From positions 1-64,000 of the forward strand of contig JBEKRX010000029.1 of assembly GCA_049518415.1 (NCBI GenBank): 64,000 bases of DNA. Reading direction: 5' to 3'. The notes beneath the pieces are model-generated. The model saw only the letters and a program-made list of their open reading frames with translations. It ran no database searches and was not told the origin of the DNA. Below are positions 1-8,951 of this stretch, piece by piece (positions within the stretch are counted from its first letter, which is position 1; each line of letters begins with the position of its first letter). Source of the DNA: CAVQND01 sp049518415 (lineage in GTDB: Bacteria > Verrucomicrobiota > Verrucomicrobiia > Limisphaerales > UBA8199). A program made the position numbers and the translations under genes.

Positions 1-414
1 GACCTTAAGCGGCGGGGCACGAGTCCGCCCGAGCTGATTGCGGCCGCTCACGCGGGCAGCTTTGCGATGACGCTGGCCAATGAACTGGGCGAGGCCGGCT
101 ATCGCCCGCGTCAAATTGATACGACGTCGACGGTCACGATGGAGAACATCGCCGCCGGCTGGACGATGACGCAGATCTATCTGGATGTGGTTGCCGCGGT
201 GCCAAGGGCGGCGCAGTGCGACTTTGTGGATGCGGCGCTGCGGGCAAAGGCCAATTGTCCCATCTCGCGCTCGCTGAACGCCAACATCTCGATGCGCGCC
301 CAATTGAGCCATCCATGCGCGGCTGCACGGCTTCTACCCCACCGGAGCTCGGGCACACCTGCATCCGCCATAGTTCAAAAGAACAGAGCAAGGCGAAATG
401 GCGCGAAAAATTAA
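1..414 (+). CDS. OsmC/Ohr-family protein, 5'-partial, altered catalytic site
   Basis: The frame is open from base 1 with no start, so the N-terminus lies outside the window. It belongs to the OsmC/Ohr superfamily, cytoplasmic thiol peroxidases that reduce organic hydroperoxides with two cysteines. Visible are ELIAAAHAGSFAM near the left edge and KANCPISRSLN at about 198-285. In E. coli OsmC the first stretch reads HAGCFSM and its Cys is the peroxidatic residue; here it is Ser (AGC), while the second Cys is kept. The usual family end falls near MRAQL (about base 306), but this frame runs about 36 residues further into Arg/Ala/Pro-rich sequence. A +1 shift there would meet TGA at once, so a recent single-base deletion is possible. 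Probably a decaying or non-peroxidase copy. Confidence 0.8.
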   Translation, partial: DLKRRGTSPPELIAAAHAGSFAMTLANELGEAGYRPRQIDTTSTVTMENIAAGWTMTQIYLDVVAAVPRAAQCDFVDAALRAKANCPISRSLNANISMRAQLSHPCAAARLLPHRSSGTPASAIVQKNRARRNGAKN

Positions 415-507
415 GCGCGGTTTACTCGGGCAAGGCTATTTCCTCCAACTAATCTTTTGAAAAGGACAAAGGGAAATGAAGCGTAAGAGCCGACGCGCGC
501 TTGTCGC

Positions 508-711
508 ATGAGAACCTACGCGATCCACTGGAAATCCACCGTCACCGGCACGGTTGGAACCGGCAGCAGACTCTTCGAAAAGGAAGAGGCGGAGCGGTTG
601 GCCACAGAATTGAACGAGAACTACCCGGACATCGATCATGAGGCAGTAATCCCGGTGCCCCCCTCCGCCGAGCGGGCCGACGCCCAACCAGCCCAGCCCT
701 CAAGCGGTTGA
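508..711 (+). CDS. small conserved-looking hypothetical protein (67 aa)
   Basis: Starts MRTYAIHWKSTVTGTVGTGS and contains EEAERLATELNENYPDIDHEAV, an amphipathic stretch that looks like real protein rather than an open frame. The end is Pro/Ala-rich. I recognise no named domain. It lies between the OsmC gene and rpmI on the same strand, 80 bases before rpmI. No clear ribosome-binding site precedes the ATG. The charged, compact core suggests a small cytoplasmic protein, but its function is unknown. Confidence 0.5.
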   Translation: MRTYAIHWKSTVTGTVGTGSRLFEKEEAERLATELNENYPDIDHEAVIPVPPSAERADAQPAQPSSG

Positions 712-791
712 GCGCTGAGACGCTTTGCCGCCGCCCGAACGGGCATCAGGAATTTCACAGACACACAACTGCACGAAAGAAAGGGAACTGT

Positions 792-1001
792 ATGCGACGT
801 CCCAGAGGAATCAAAACCAGGAAATCGGTGGCGAAACGTTTCAAGATCACCGCTAACGGGAAAGTGCTGTATCGCGGGGCAGGCCGGCGCCATTTGCTCC
901 AAGGCAAGAGCCCCAAGCGCCGACGGTCGTTGAGAAAGGCCTCGCTCCTTGGACCGACCGACCTTTACCGTATCAAACAGAATCTGCCGTTCAGCCATTA
1001 A
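792..1001 (+). CDS. rpmI: 50S ribosomal protein L35 (bL35)
   Basis: A 69-residue, strongly basic protein of the usual bL35 length. It has the family pattern: KTRKSVAKRFKITANGKV in the first third, RRHLLQGKSPKRRRSLRK in the middle, and a hydrophobic end (NLPFSH). bL35 sits on the large ribosomal subunit. The start is fixed by a purine-rich Shine-Dalgarno stretch (AAGAAAGGGA) a few bases before the ATG. In most bacteria rpmI lies directly between infC and rplT. Here infC is about 7.3 kb downstream and no rplT is in the window. Confidence 0.9.
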   Translation: MRRPRGIKTRKSVAKRFKITANGKVLYRGAGRRHLLQGKSPKRRRSLRKASLLGPTDLYRIKQNLPFSH

Positions 1002-1090
1002 ACTGTTTGCTGCCTTGGGTGACGACAACCCGGAGGTTTGGCAGGAGGGAGTGTCCTTGCCCAAGTTTCATCTTCAAGGTGATGGAATCA

Positions 1091-1120
1091 TTGGGATTTT
1101 CCTTGATAATATGTTATGTT
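1091..1120 (+). promoter_or_regulatory. candidate sigma-70 promoter
   Basis: TTGGGA at 1091-1096 and TATGTT at 1115-1120 are separated by 18 bases in an AT-rich patch of otherwise GC-rich DNA. It lies about 120 bases before the small gene at 1242. This is a weak match by eye with no experimental support. Confidence 0.3.
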
Positions 1121-1241
1121 GAGGTGCGGCCCCGGCCCACGGGTCCTGTTGGGGAAGACGATGAGCTTTCCCTATGTTTTGATGGCAGAGGAAAGACAGG
1201 CAGGCTCGGGCTAAGGATTCAGGGGCTGCCAACGGACACCC

Positions 1242-1553
1242 ATGAAGCGAATGCGGACAACGACAAAAACCCTGCTGAGCGCGGGTAATAATGCGCGCCC
1301 GCGGCGCAAACTGCGTTTCTACCATCGGACGGTTCCTCTGTTCCCGGAGGCGACCGACCAGGGCCTTATTCAGTGGCCGACGGAAAAACAGATAATGGAA
1401 GTCTCCAAACGACTGGCCAAAATTAGCCAGATTGGCATTCGCTCGGAGGCCAGCGGTGATTATTTCAAGAGCGGAGACCTGGCCTACCAAATGCAGGAAA
1501 TCATTCGGGCCACCGCCGAACTATTCCAGCGGGGCCGGCGCCTTCGGCGCTAG
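1242..1553 (+). CDS. hypothetical protein, 103 aa
   Basis: A basic N-terminus (MKRMRTTTKTL, then many Arg) is followed by an apparently globular part with WPTEKQIMEVSKRLAKISQIG and alternating hydrophobic helices. I recognise no family. The stop overlaps the stop of the convergent rpoD gene by 4 bases. A second in-frame ATG lies 9 bases downstream, and neither start has a clear Shine-Dalgarno. A candidate promoter sits at 1091-1120. The helix-like composition argues for a real gene. Confidence 0.45.
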   Translation: MKRMRTTTKTLLSAGNNARPRRKLRFYHRTVPLFPEATDQGLIQWPTEKQIMEVSKRLAKISQIGIRSEASGDYFKSGDLAYQMQEIIRATAELFQRGRRLRR

Positions 1554-3406
1554 CCAGCTTCCACTTTCGTTTCCAGGAAGCCGTGGAGGTGGCAGACGCG
1601 CGTAGGGTGCCGCAGTTTGCGCAGCGCCTTGGCTTCAATCTGCCGGATGCGCTCGCGAGTTACGTTATACAGATTGCCAATTTCCTCCAGCGTGTGGCCG
1701 TAGCCATCCAGGAGGCCAAAGCGCATTCCGAGAACCTTCCGTTCCCGCTGGCTGAGGCTGGTCAGGACGTGGTCCAGCCTCTCTTTAAGCATATGGTGGC
1801 TGGTTCCGTCAGCCGGGTTCTCGGCGCCCTTGTCTTCAATGAAATCGCCCACCCTCACGTCGCCATCGTCGCCCACCGGGGAGTCGAGCGAGACCGGTTG
1901 GCGGGCCATCTTCAGCAGCGCGTTGATGCGCGAAACCGGCAGATGCATTTCGTCGGCCAGGTCTTCGGGCGTAGGCTCGCGCCCGAGTTCCTGGCTGAGC
2001 TGTTTCTGGGCGCGCCAGAGCCTGGTCATGATCTCGATCATGTGCACCGGGATGCGAATGGTGCGGGCCTGGTCGGCAATGGAGCGGGTCAACGCCTGGC
2101 GAATCCACCACACCGCATAGGTGGAAAACTTGTAGCCGCGCCGGTACTCGAACTTCTCGACCCCCTTCATCAGGCCAAGGTTGCCTTCCTGAACCAGATC
2201 CAGGAACGACTGACCCCGGTTGACGTATTTCTTCGCGACGGAGACCACCAGGCGCAGATTGGCTTCGGCCATGTGGGTTTTGGCCTCGTGGGCGCGCCCG
2301 GCCGCGCGCTGCAACTGGTCGAAGGTCTTGTAAAACTCCTCGCGCGGCTGGCGCACGAATTGTTCGAGCGCGACGAGCTTGCCCCGTTCCTCCCGGAGGG
2401 CGGCCTGCTGGTGGCTGGAGTGGGGGTGGCCTTCCAGTTCCTGGATGCGCCGCAGGCCGGCATGGAATTTCTCGTGCACGTTGCCGGCTACGACGGTCAT
2501 GTCCTCAAGCACCTTTTGCTTGTAAAGGAACTTCGGGAAAGTGGCCTGGAGCTTTCTGTCGAGCTTCTGGAACTGGGCAAAGAGCCTCGCCCCGCCGCCA
2601 CGGGGCGCGGCCTTCTGCCACCGGGTGTATTGTTCGTCCACCCGGGCGTCCAACGCCCGATTCCTTTTCACCAGGCCGCGGAGGACCTTGAGGTGGCCTT
2701 CGCGGGTGGCGACTTTGTTGTCCACCACGAGGCGGTCGAAACGTTCCTTCGGGGGCTCGGCCAGGAGCTTTTCGGCCAGCGCACTGTGTTCCTTGGCGGC
2801 GAACCCCAGGCCATAAACCAAACGCTTCATTTCGAGTTCGGCCTCCTCGATGCGCTTCCAAACCTCAACCTCCTGCTCCCGGGTCAGCAGGGGCACCTTG
2901 CCCATCTGGTTCATGTACATCCGCACCGGGTCGTCCAGGGCATCGAATTGGCGGTCTTCTTCCGGTTCCTCGGCTTTGGCCTTCTCAACCTCGGCGTGGG
3001 CTGCAATCTCGATGCCGAGGTTATGGAGCCTGGTATAGAGCGCGTCCAACTCATCGGGCGACACGCCCTCCGGCACAAGCTCATTGATATCGTCGTAGGT
3101 AAGATGGCCCTGCTCGCGGGCCACCTGGAGCAAAGCTTTGATCGTTTCTGTCAAGTCCGCCACCCCGGACGGTACGCCACCAACGGGATTCCCGCCGTTG
3201 CCGGCGTGGACGAGCTTGCCTTGACCAGCGGACCCGGCTTTAACCCCGCGATTGCGGGTCTCCGGCTGCGATTCCTGGCGGTCGGCGGCCCTGGCTCCAA
3301 AGATGAACGGGGGGCGCGGCCCGCGGGCCTTCCCGGGGGCTGTTCGCTCTTTGGCGCCGCCGCGATTTCTCGCCGCGTTATCCAATGTGCTTTTCTTCAC
3401 CTGCAA
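1550..3406 (-). CDS. rpoD: RNA polymerase primary sigma factor (RpoD/SigA family)
   Basis: A 618-residue sigma-70 group 1 factor that directs core RNA polymerase to housekeeping promoters. In order: an Arg/Gly/Pro-rich extension of about 85 residues; region 1.1 (about 85-130); region 1.2 starting DDPVRMYMNQMGKVPLLT; a long non-conserved insert; regions 2.1-2.4 with NLRLVVSVAKKYVNRG, DLVQEGNLGLMKGVEKF and YKFSTYAVWWIRQALTR; region 3 (IRIPVHMIE); and region 4 with the helix-turn-helix TLEEIGNLYNVTRERIRQIE. The 1.2-2.1 spacer is large, as in other primary sigma factors. It is divergent from the glycosyltransferase gene at 3724 across about 317 bases. Confidence 0.95.
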   Translation of the reverse strand: MQVKKSTLDNAARNRGGAKERTAPGKARGPRPPFIFGARAADRQESQPETRNRGVKAGSAGQGKLVHAGNGGNPVGGVPSGVADLTETIKALLQVAREQGHLTYDDINELVPEGVSPDELDALYTRLHNLGIEIAAHAEVEKAKAEEPEEDRQFDALDDPVRMYMNQMGKVPLLTREQEVEVWKRIEEAELEMKRLVYGLGFAAKEHSALAEKLLAEPPKERFDRLVVDNKVATREGHLKVLRGLVKRNRALDARVDEQYTRWQKAAPRGGGARLFAQFQKLDRKLQATFPKFLYKQKVLEDMTVVAGNVHEKFHAGLRRIQELEGHPHSSHQQAALREERGKLVALEQFVRQPREEFYKTFDQLQRAAGRAHEAKTHMAEANLRLVVSVAKKYVNRGQSFLDLVQEGNLGLMKGVEKFEYRRGYKFSTYAVWWIRQALTRSIADQARTIRIPVHMIEIMTRLWRAQKQLSQELGREPTPEDLADEMHLPVSRINALLKMARQPVSLDSPVGDDGDVRVGDFIEDKGAENPADGTSHHMLKERLDHVLTSLSQRERKVLGMRFGLLDGYGHTLEEIGNLYNVTRERIRQIEAKALRKLRHPTRVCHLHGFLETKVEAG

Positions 3407-3723
3407 AACTCAGCCACTGACCGTGGCTACCGGATGAATTGCCTGCGTTTTCATAGGCTCGCATTTGGGACGAAACCGTTTGCTGGGCTGCTTCAGAATA
3501 ATGACTTTTAGTTCCTGGTGAACGGGTTACGGCAGGCGATAGTTCGTCATTTACACCTGCGGAGACCGTCGGCCTGAACCGCAACAATCTACCCCGCCCC
3601 GCCAATAGAGCAAGAAACATCGCTTGCGTTGCCGCCCCCGTCGCCCGGGAAATCAGCCGCCATCGCTCATGTTCTTAATGATAGCGGTTGTTTTTCTGGA
3701 AAAATCGGCCATGATCCAAGCTC
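3407..3723. other. divergent intergenic region between rpoD and the GT4 gene
   Basis: 317 bases between two divergently transcribed genes. It must hold the promoters of both, but I could not pick out a convincing -35/-10 pair. I see no RNA gene and no repeat here. Confidence 0.4.
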
Positions 3724-6003
3724 GTGGACAACGCCTCCGAGATCAGGAAGATCGCTTTCCTCGGCGATTACTTGCCGCGCAAATGCGGCATCGCCACGTT
3801 TACCTCGGACCTCCTGGCGGCGGTGGCCGCCGACCAGCCCCGGACCGAGTGCTTTTCGGTGCCGGTCAACGACCTCAAGGGCGGCTACGAGTATCCGGCG
3901 GAAGTTCGCTTCGAAATCGAGGAACAGGACTTGGCCTCCTATCTGCGGGCAGCCGATTTCCTCAACATCAGCAATGCCGACGTCGTCTGCTTGCAGCACG
4001 AATTCGGGATTTTTGGCGGGCCGGCCGGCAGCCACCTGCTGGCGCTGCTGCACGAATTGCGCATGCCGATCGTCACCACCTTGCACACCCTGCTGCGCCA
4101 GCCCAATTCGGACCAGCGGCGCGTGATGCAGGAATTGATCGCCCGCTCGACGCGGCTCGTGGTGATGGCGGAGCGCGGTCGCCAGATGCTGCAAGAAATT
4201 TACCAGGCGCCGCCGGCCAAGATCGATCTCATTCCCCATGGCATCCCCGACATCCCGTTCGTGGACCCGAATTTTTACAAGGACCTTTTTGGCGTCGAAG
4301 GCAGGCTGGTGTTGCTCACTTTCGGTCTGCTCTGCCCCAACAAGGGAGTCGAGCATGCGCTCAAGGCCCTGCCGGAAATCCTGGTCGAGTTCCCCAATGT
4401 CGTTTACATCGTGCTGGGCGCCACTCATCCCAACCTGCTCCGCGAGCACGGCGAGGCCTACCGGGTCAGCCTGGAACGGCTGGCCGAAAAGAACAAGGTC
4501 CACCAGCACGTCATCTTCTACAACCGTTTCGTCGAACTCGAAGAACTCAAGGAGTTCATCGGGGCAGCCGACCTTTACCTCACCCCGTATTTGAACGAGG
4601 CGCAGATCACCTCGGGCACACTGGCCTACGCCTTCGGCGCCGGCAAGGCGGTGGTTTCCACGCCCTATTGGCACGCGGCTGAATTGCTCGCCGAGGACCG
4701 CGGCGTGCTGGTGCCGTTCGGCGACCCGGGGGCGATTGCCCGGGAAGTCATTGGACTGCTGCGCGACGAGCTGCGCCGAACCGTGATCCGCAAGAACGCA
4801 TATAAACTGGGCCGCGAGATGATCTGGAGCAACGTCGCGCGCCTCTACCGGCGTTCGTTCGAGTCAGCGCGCCTCGAACGGGCGGTCTTGTCACGAAAAT
4901 TGTTTGCGACGAAAACCCTCGACCAGCAGCCCCGCGCGCTGCCGGAGCTGAAGCTGGATCACCTTTCGCGGATGACGGACTGCACCGGCCTCTTCCAGCA
5001 CGCCCTCTTCACCGTGCCGAATTTTTCCGAAGGCTACTGCACGGACGACAACGCGCGTGCCTTCATTCTCGCCGTGCTGCTGGACGAGATGGAGGAAGAG
5101 CCGGAGAGCGTGCGGACGCTGGCCACAACTTACGCCGCGTTCCTGCATCACGCCTTCGATGCCCGGACCAAGCGGTTCCACAACCACCTCAGCTTCGACC
5201 GGCGCTGGCTCGATGAACAGGGCTCGGAGGATTCTCATGGCCGGGCGCTCTGGGCGTTGGGCCTGGGCGTGGGCCGCTCGCCCTACCGGAGTTTTCAAGT
5301 CATGTCCGGACAGGTCTTCGCCCAGGCGCTGCCGGCCGCGACCGGCTTCACCTCGCCGCGCGCCTGGGCTTTCACCCTGCTGGGCATTCATGAATATTTA
5401 CAGCGCCTGAGCGGAGATCGCCTCGCCCAGCAGACCCGGGAAACGCTCACGACGCGGCTCATGGAACTGTTCGAGCGGACGGCGCGGACCGACTGGCCGT
5501 GGTTCGAAGACGTGCTCGCCTATGACAACGCCAAGCTCGCTCACGCCTTGATCCTGAGCGGGCGCGCGACCGGTCAGGCGCCGGTGTATGAGCGCGGCTT
5601 GCGGGCGCTGCGCTGGCTGGCCAAGGTGCAAACCGCCGAGAGCGGCGACTTCCGGCCCATCGGCAGCAACGGATTCTTCCCGCGCGGCGGAACCCGGGCG
5701 GACTTCGATCAGCAGCCGATTGAGGCGCACTCGATGTTGTCCGCCTGCCTGGAAGCCTACCGCGCCACCTCCGATGCCTGGTGGTACGAGCAGGCTCAGC
5801 ACGCCTTCGATTGGTTTCTCGGCTGGAATGACCTGGGGCTGGAGTTGTATTCACCCAATACCGGCGGCTGCCGCGATGCCTTGCACGTGGATCGGGTCAA
5901 CCAGAACCAGGGCGCCGAATCAACGCTCGCTTTCCTGCTCTCGCTGGCCGAGTTGCAGCTCATGCAAAACGCCGTCACCGTCTTCAACCGGCCCGCTCCC
6001 TAG
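3724..6003 (+). CDS. GT4 glycosyltransferase fused to a C-terminal alpha/alpha-toroid-like domain
   Basis: 759 residues, GTG start. Residues about 1-385 form a GT-B fold of family GT4: an N-terminal GDYLPRKCGIATFTSDL loop, HTLLRQ, NKGVEHALKALPEIL, and the C-terminal EX7E-type nucleotide-sugar site near NEAQITSGTLAYAFGAGKA. Residues about 405-750 are a second, Trp- and Asp-rich helical domain (SEGYCTDDNARA, GWNDLGLEL, QNQGAESTLAFLLSLA) resembling the (alpha/alpha)6 toroids of glycan-active enzymes. No signal peptide or membrane span is seen. A GH130 gene follows after 97 bases on the same strand, so the pair probably makes and trims or phosphorolyses one glycan. The sugar is unknown; mannose is a guess from GH130. 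Confidence 0.85.
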   Translation: MDNASEIRKIAFLGDYLPRKCGIATFTSDLLAAVAADQPRTECFSVPVNDLKGGYEYPAEVRFEIEEQDLASYLRAADFLNISNADVVCLQHEFGIFGGPAGSHLLALLHELRMPIVTTLHTLLRQPNSDQRRVMQELIARSTRLVVMAERGRQMLQEIYQAPPAKIDLIPHGIPDIPFVDPNFYKDLFGVEGRLVLLTFGLLCPNKGVEHALKALPEILVEFPNVVYIVLGATHPNLLREHGEAYRVSLERLAEKNKVHQHVIFYNRFVELEELKEFIGAADLYLTPYLNEAQITSGTLAYAFGAGKAVVSTPYWHAAELLAEDRGVLVPFGDPGAIAREVIGLLRDELRRTVIRKNAYKLGREMIWSNVARLYRRSFESARLERAVLSRKLFATKTLDQQPRALPELKLDHLSRMTDCTGLFQHALFTVPNFSEGYCTDDNARAFILAVLLDEMEEEPESVRTLATTYAAFLHHAFDARTKRFHNHLSFDRRWLDEQGSEDSHGRALWALGLGVGRSPYRSFQVMSGQVFAQALPAATGFTSPRAWAFTLLGIHEYLQRLSGDRLAQQTRETLTTRLMELFERTARTDWPWFEDVLAYDNAKLAHALILSGRATGQAPVYERGLRALRWLAKVQTAESGDFRPIGSNGFFPRGGTRADFDQQPIEAHSMLSACLEAYRATSDAWWYEQAQHAFDWFLGWNDLGLELYSPNTGGCRDALHVDRVNQNQGAESTLAFLLSLAELQLMQNAVTVFNRPAP

Positions 6004-6100
6004 TGCTGACCTGCGCCAATAAGCGATCCCCGGACCGCCGCCTGCGGGCACGCGCCGCTCTCGCTAACTTCTGCCTCCAAGCAGCAGTCCCGCTCACCTT

Positions 6101-7555
6101 ATGAAAACCGCCACCGTCCAGCGCACCCAGGTGACCTTGCATCCGGACCGCACGCGCGTGCTGCTCCGGCCATTTCTGCTTCCGAACGACCCTCGCGCAC
6201 CCAGAATCTGCGCCCAGGTCATGGCCCTTTCGGAAACCGAAGTCCACACCCTCTGGCAACAGGTGAAGAGCGAATTCGGCCAGCGCCACGCCAAGACACG
6301 TGATTTTCTCAAAACCCGATTCGAGCAGGTCCGCGCCTGCTTGCGCACCGGCCAGAACCTCTCTGAAGAACGGCAGCTTCTGCTCGGCGCCTATTTCAGT
6401 CACGAGTATTCGCTCGAAGCCGCGGCCTTGTTCAATCCCTCGATCGTCCCGCATCCGGACCAATCGGGCCTGCCACCCGGCGGGCTGCGCTTCATCCTGA
6501 GCCTCCGGGCTACGGGCGAAGGGCACATCTCCTCGATCACTTTTCGCACCGGCTTGCTTGATGCCAGCAGCCGCATCACGATCAATGCCCCCACGCGCTA
6601 CTGCCTGGAGCCCGAACAGGTGCCCAGCGCCTCCTACGAGAAAGGCGTATTCGAGCGCAAGCTCCAGGAACTCGGGTTGGTGGGGGATTTCAGCCGGCAG
6701 GTGCTCCAGGGAGTGGGAAGCTCCTTCACGCTGGACGAACTGCGCGCCAGCCTCAGTCGCGCCGCAGAACAGTTCCGCGCCCGCGACCAGGAAACCGGCG
6801 CGGCAGCCAGAAAAATCCTGATGCTGGCGCAGTCCAATTACGAAGTGCAATTCGCCCCCGACTCGCGTTTGTCCGAGCGCGTGCTCTTTCCGGTCACGCC
6901 CTCCCAGAGCAACGGCATCGAGGACGCCCGCTTCGTCCGTTTCCAGCACGAGGACGGCAGGCAGACGTATTACGCCACTTACACCGCCTACGATGGCAAG
7001 ATGATCCTGCCCCAATTCATCGAAACGCGGGACTTTCTGCACTTCAAATTCATCACCCTCAACGGGCCGGCCGTGCAGAACAAAGGCATGGCGCTTTTTC
7101 CGCGCAAGATCAAAGGCCGCTACGCCATGCTCAGCCGCCAGGACTACGAAAACATTTACATCATGTTTTCCGACCATCTGCACTTCTGGCATGCCACGCA
7201 ACTGGTGCTGAAACCGGCCTTTTCGTGGGAGTTTATTCAGTTGGGCAACTGCGGCTCGCCGGTTGAGACCGACGCCGGCTGGCTCGTGCTCAGCCACGGC
7301 GTAGGGCCGATGCGCAAATACTGCATCGGCGCCTTCCTGCTCGACCTGGACAATCCGGCCCAAATAATCGGCCGCCTCCGCGAGCCGCTGATCAAGCCGA
7401 ATGAAAATGAGCGCGAGGGTTACGTGCCCAATGTGGTTTACTCCTGCGGCAGCCTCCTGCACGGCCGCCAGCTTATCATCCCTTACGCAATGTCCGACTA
7501 CGCAACCACGTTTGCCACGCTGTCCCTGGACGACGTGCTGTCAGCGATGGAATAG
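6101..7555 (+). CDS. glycoside hydrolase family 130 protein
   Basis: 484 residues. The GH130 five-bladed beta-propeller lies in about residues 240-480 and carries SNGIEDARF with Asp275, the position of the general acid in GH130 mannosyl-phosphorylases. It also has YYATYTAYDGK, NKGMALFPRKIKGRYAML and GNCGSPVETDAGWLVLSHGVGPMRKY. The first 200 or so residues are an extra helical region not found in short GH130 phosphorylases. Known GH130 enzymes act on beta-mannosides by phosphorolysis or hydrolysis; which applies here cannot be read from the sequence. No signal peptide is seen, so a cytoplasmic enzyme is likely. It is probably co-transcribed with the upstream GT4-toroid gene. Confidence 0.85.
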   Translation: MKTATVQRTQVTLHPDRTRVLLRPFLLPNDPRAPRICAQVMALSETEVHTLWQQVKSEFGQRHAKTRDFLKTRFEQVRACLRTGQNLSEERQLLLGAYFSHEYSLEAAALFNPSIVPHPDQSGLPPGGLRFILSLRATGEGHISSITFRTGLLDASSRITINAPTRYCLEPEQVPSASYEKGVFERKLQELGLVGDFSRQVLQGVGSSFTLDELRASLSRAAEQFRARDQETGAAARKILMLAQSNYEVQFAPDSRLSERVLFPVTPSQSNGIEDARFVRFQHEDGRQTYYATYTAYDGKMILPQFIETRDFLHFKFITLNGPAVQNKGMALFPRKIKGRYAMLSRQDYENIYIMFSDHLHFWHATQLVLKPAFSWEFIQLGNCGSPVETDAGWLVLSHGVGPMRKYCIGAFLLDLDNPAQIIGRLREPLIKPNENEREGYVPNVVYSCGSLLHGRQLIIPYAMSDYATTFATLSLDDVLSAME

Positions 7556-7655
7556 TTCCACCGCGTGGCGCGCCGGTCCTGCACCCCTGCTCCTGATGAC
7601 GCCGGAAAAAAGGCGCGGGACCTCGGCCCCACGCCTGTGCCAGGAAAACGCTCGC

Positions 7656-7964
7656 TTAGTAACGCCGGCCGTAGTTGCCGCGCGCCCCGTGGTCCCGGCC
7701 GCCGCCGGTGCGCTCTTCCTTCGGACGGGCTTCGTTGACGGTGAGGTTGCGGCCATCGACCGTCGCCCCATTCAGGGCGGCAATCGCCTTCTGCGCCTCT
7801 TCGGGCGTTCCCATCGTGACGAAGCCAAACCCGCGCGGACGGCCGCTGGCGCGATCAACCATCAGGTTGGCCTCCGTCACCGTGCCGTGCGCCGCGAAGG
7901 CGTCCTGCAGATCGTTTTCAGTAGTGTTGAATGAAAGGTTCCCTACGAATAACTTTGTGTTCAT
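7656..7964 (-). CDS. RNA-recognition-motif (RRM) RNA-binding protein
   Basis: 102 residues: one RRM and a Gly/Arg-rich tail. RNP2 is KLFVGNLSF at residues 3-11 and RNP1 is RGFGFVTM near residue 46. The tail ends in GGGRDHGARGNYGRRY, as in the glycine-rich single-RRM proteins of cyanobacteria, Bacteroidetes and Verrucomicrobia. Such proteins bind single-stranded RNA, often under cold stress. The ATG at 7964 is preferred; an in-frame TTG lies 12 bases upstream, and AAGGA is close to that TTG and rather far from the ATG. Divergent from infC. Confidence 0.9.
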   Translation of the reverse strand: MNTKLFVGNLSFNTTENDLQDAFAAHGTVTEANLMVDRASGRPRGFGFVTMGTPEEAQKAIAALNGATVDGRNLTVNEARPKEERTGGGRDHGARGNYGRRY

Positions 7965-7976
7965 ATGATGTTTCAA

Positions 7977-8312
7977 TGTCCTTTAGTCTTACCCTGTTAT
8001 CTCCAAACTGTTCCCGACCTTCGGGTTTCAAATCATCACTGAACGAGGTTCACCTGAGGATTTACCATGTCCTGGAAGCGACAAGCTATCTATCAGACCC
8101 CTCCAAAATACACCCCTGCCGCCGAATAGCAAGCGGTATTTGGCAAAGTTTCCAGGCCGCGCCGGCCGCAGGAGGCCGCCAGAAACTTGGACATTATGCT
8201 TGCCTGCCCCTGGTGGCGTGCCAAAATGAAGGCGTGTTAATCACAGATTACATATTTCTGCCGAGTTCGGTTCTTCTGGCCGCATGAGCAACCTTCAACT
8301 CAGGGGGGCTTA
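7977..8312. other. divergent intergenic region between the RRM gene and infC
   Basis: 336 bases with scattered AT-rich patches (around 8240-8260) but no promoter I would defend, no ORF with protein-like composition and no tRNA. As the leader of infC it is a reasonable place for a ribosomal-protein-binding regulatory structure, but I could not fold one by eye. Confidence 0.35.
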
Positions 8313-8951
8313 TTGAGCCGCCCGTTTCCCTCCCGTTCCTTTCACTCCCGCGAACCCCTGCATCGCCGAAACGGGAAGATCCGCGCCCGCGAAGTCCGGG
8401 TCATCGACGATGCCAAACAACAACTGGGCGTCATGTCTCTCAACGAAGCCCTGCGCTTGGCCCAAGGCAAAGGGCTGGACCTGATCGAGGTCGCGCCCAA
8501 CGCCACGCCGCCCGTGTGCCGCATCGTGGATTACGGCAAATTCCTCTACGAGGAAGCCAAGCGGAGCAAAAGTTCCCACGCCCGCCAGTCCGCCAGCAGA
8601 ATGAAGGAGGTCCAGATTTCTCCCGCCATCGACCCTCACGACCTGGCGACAAAACGGGACCACGCCATCCAATTCCTCTGCGATGACATGAAAGTCCGGG
8701 TCAAGCTGCGCTTTCGCGGCCGCCAAAAGGCGCACAAGGAGATCGGCTTCGAGGTGGTGAACAATTTCGTCAAAGACGTCTCCGCTTATGGCCAGGCGGA
8801 TTCGCCCCCCAAGATGTTAGGCGACCGCGACCTCCACGTCGTCCTCAGCCCTCTGCCCCGCGCCAAGCGCGCCAAGAACCCGCGCGACCTCCAGGCCCCG
8901 GAACTCGCGACCGCCCTGGCCGCTCCCCCGGAGGAAACCAAGCCTGTTTAG
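8313..8951 (+). CDS. infC: translation initiation factor IF-3
   Basis: 212 residues. The N-domain starts at RRNGKIRAREVRVIDD and contains QLGVMSLNEALRLA, LDLIEVAPNATPPVCRI and DYGKFLYEEAKRSK. The C-domain has KEVQISPAIDPHDLATK and KVRVKLRFRGRQKAH. IF-3 binds the 30S subunit, blocks premature 50S joining and checks the start codon. The start is a TTG at 8313 with AGGGGGG about 5 bases upstream; infC often begins at a rare codon. The Ala/Pro-rich tail is unremarkable. It stands alone: rpmI and rplT, its usual partners, do not follow. Confidence 0.93.
   Translation: MSRPFPSRSFHSREPLHRRNGKIRAREVRVIDDAKQQLGVMSLNEALRLAQGKGLDLIEVAPNATPPVCRIVDYGKFLYEEAKRSKSSHARQSASRMKEVQISPAIDPHDLATKRDHAIQFLCDDMKVRVKLRFRGRQKAHKEIGFEVVNNFVKDVSAYGQADSPPKMLGDRDLHVVLSPLPRAKRAKNPRDLQAPELATALAAPPEETKPV

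Noticed and set aside
1583..3511. 642-codon plus-strand frame opposite rpoD
   Set aside because: A mirror of the sigma factor gene caused by high GC; its composition is not like any protein family, while the minus strand is a textbook sigma factor.
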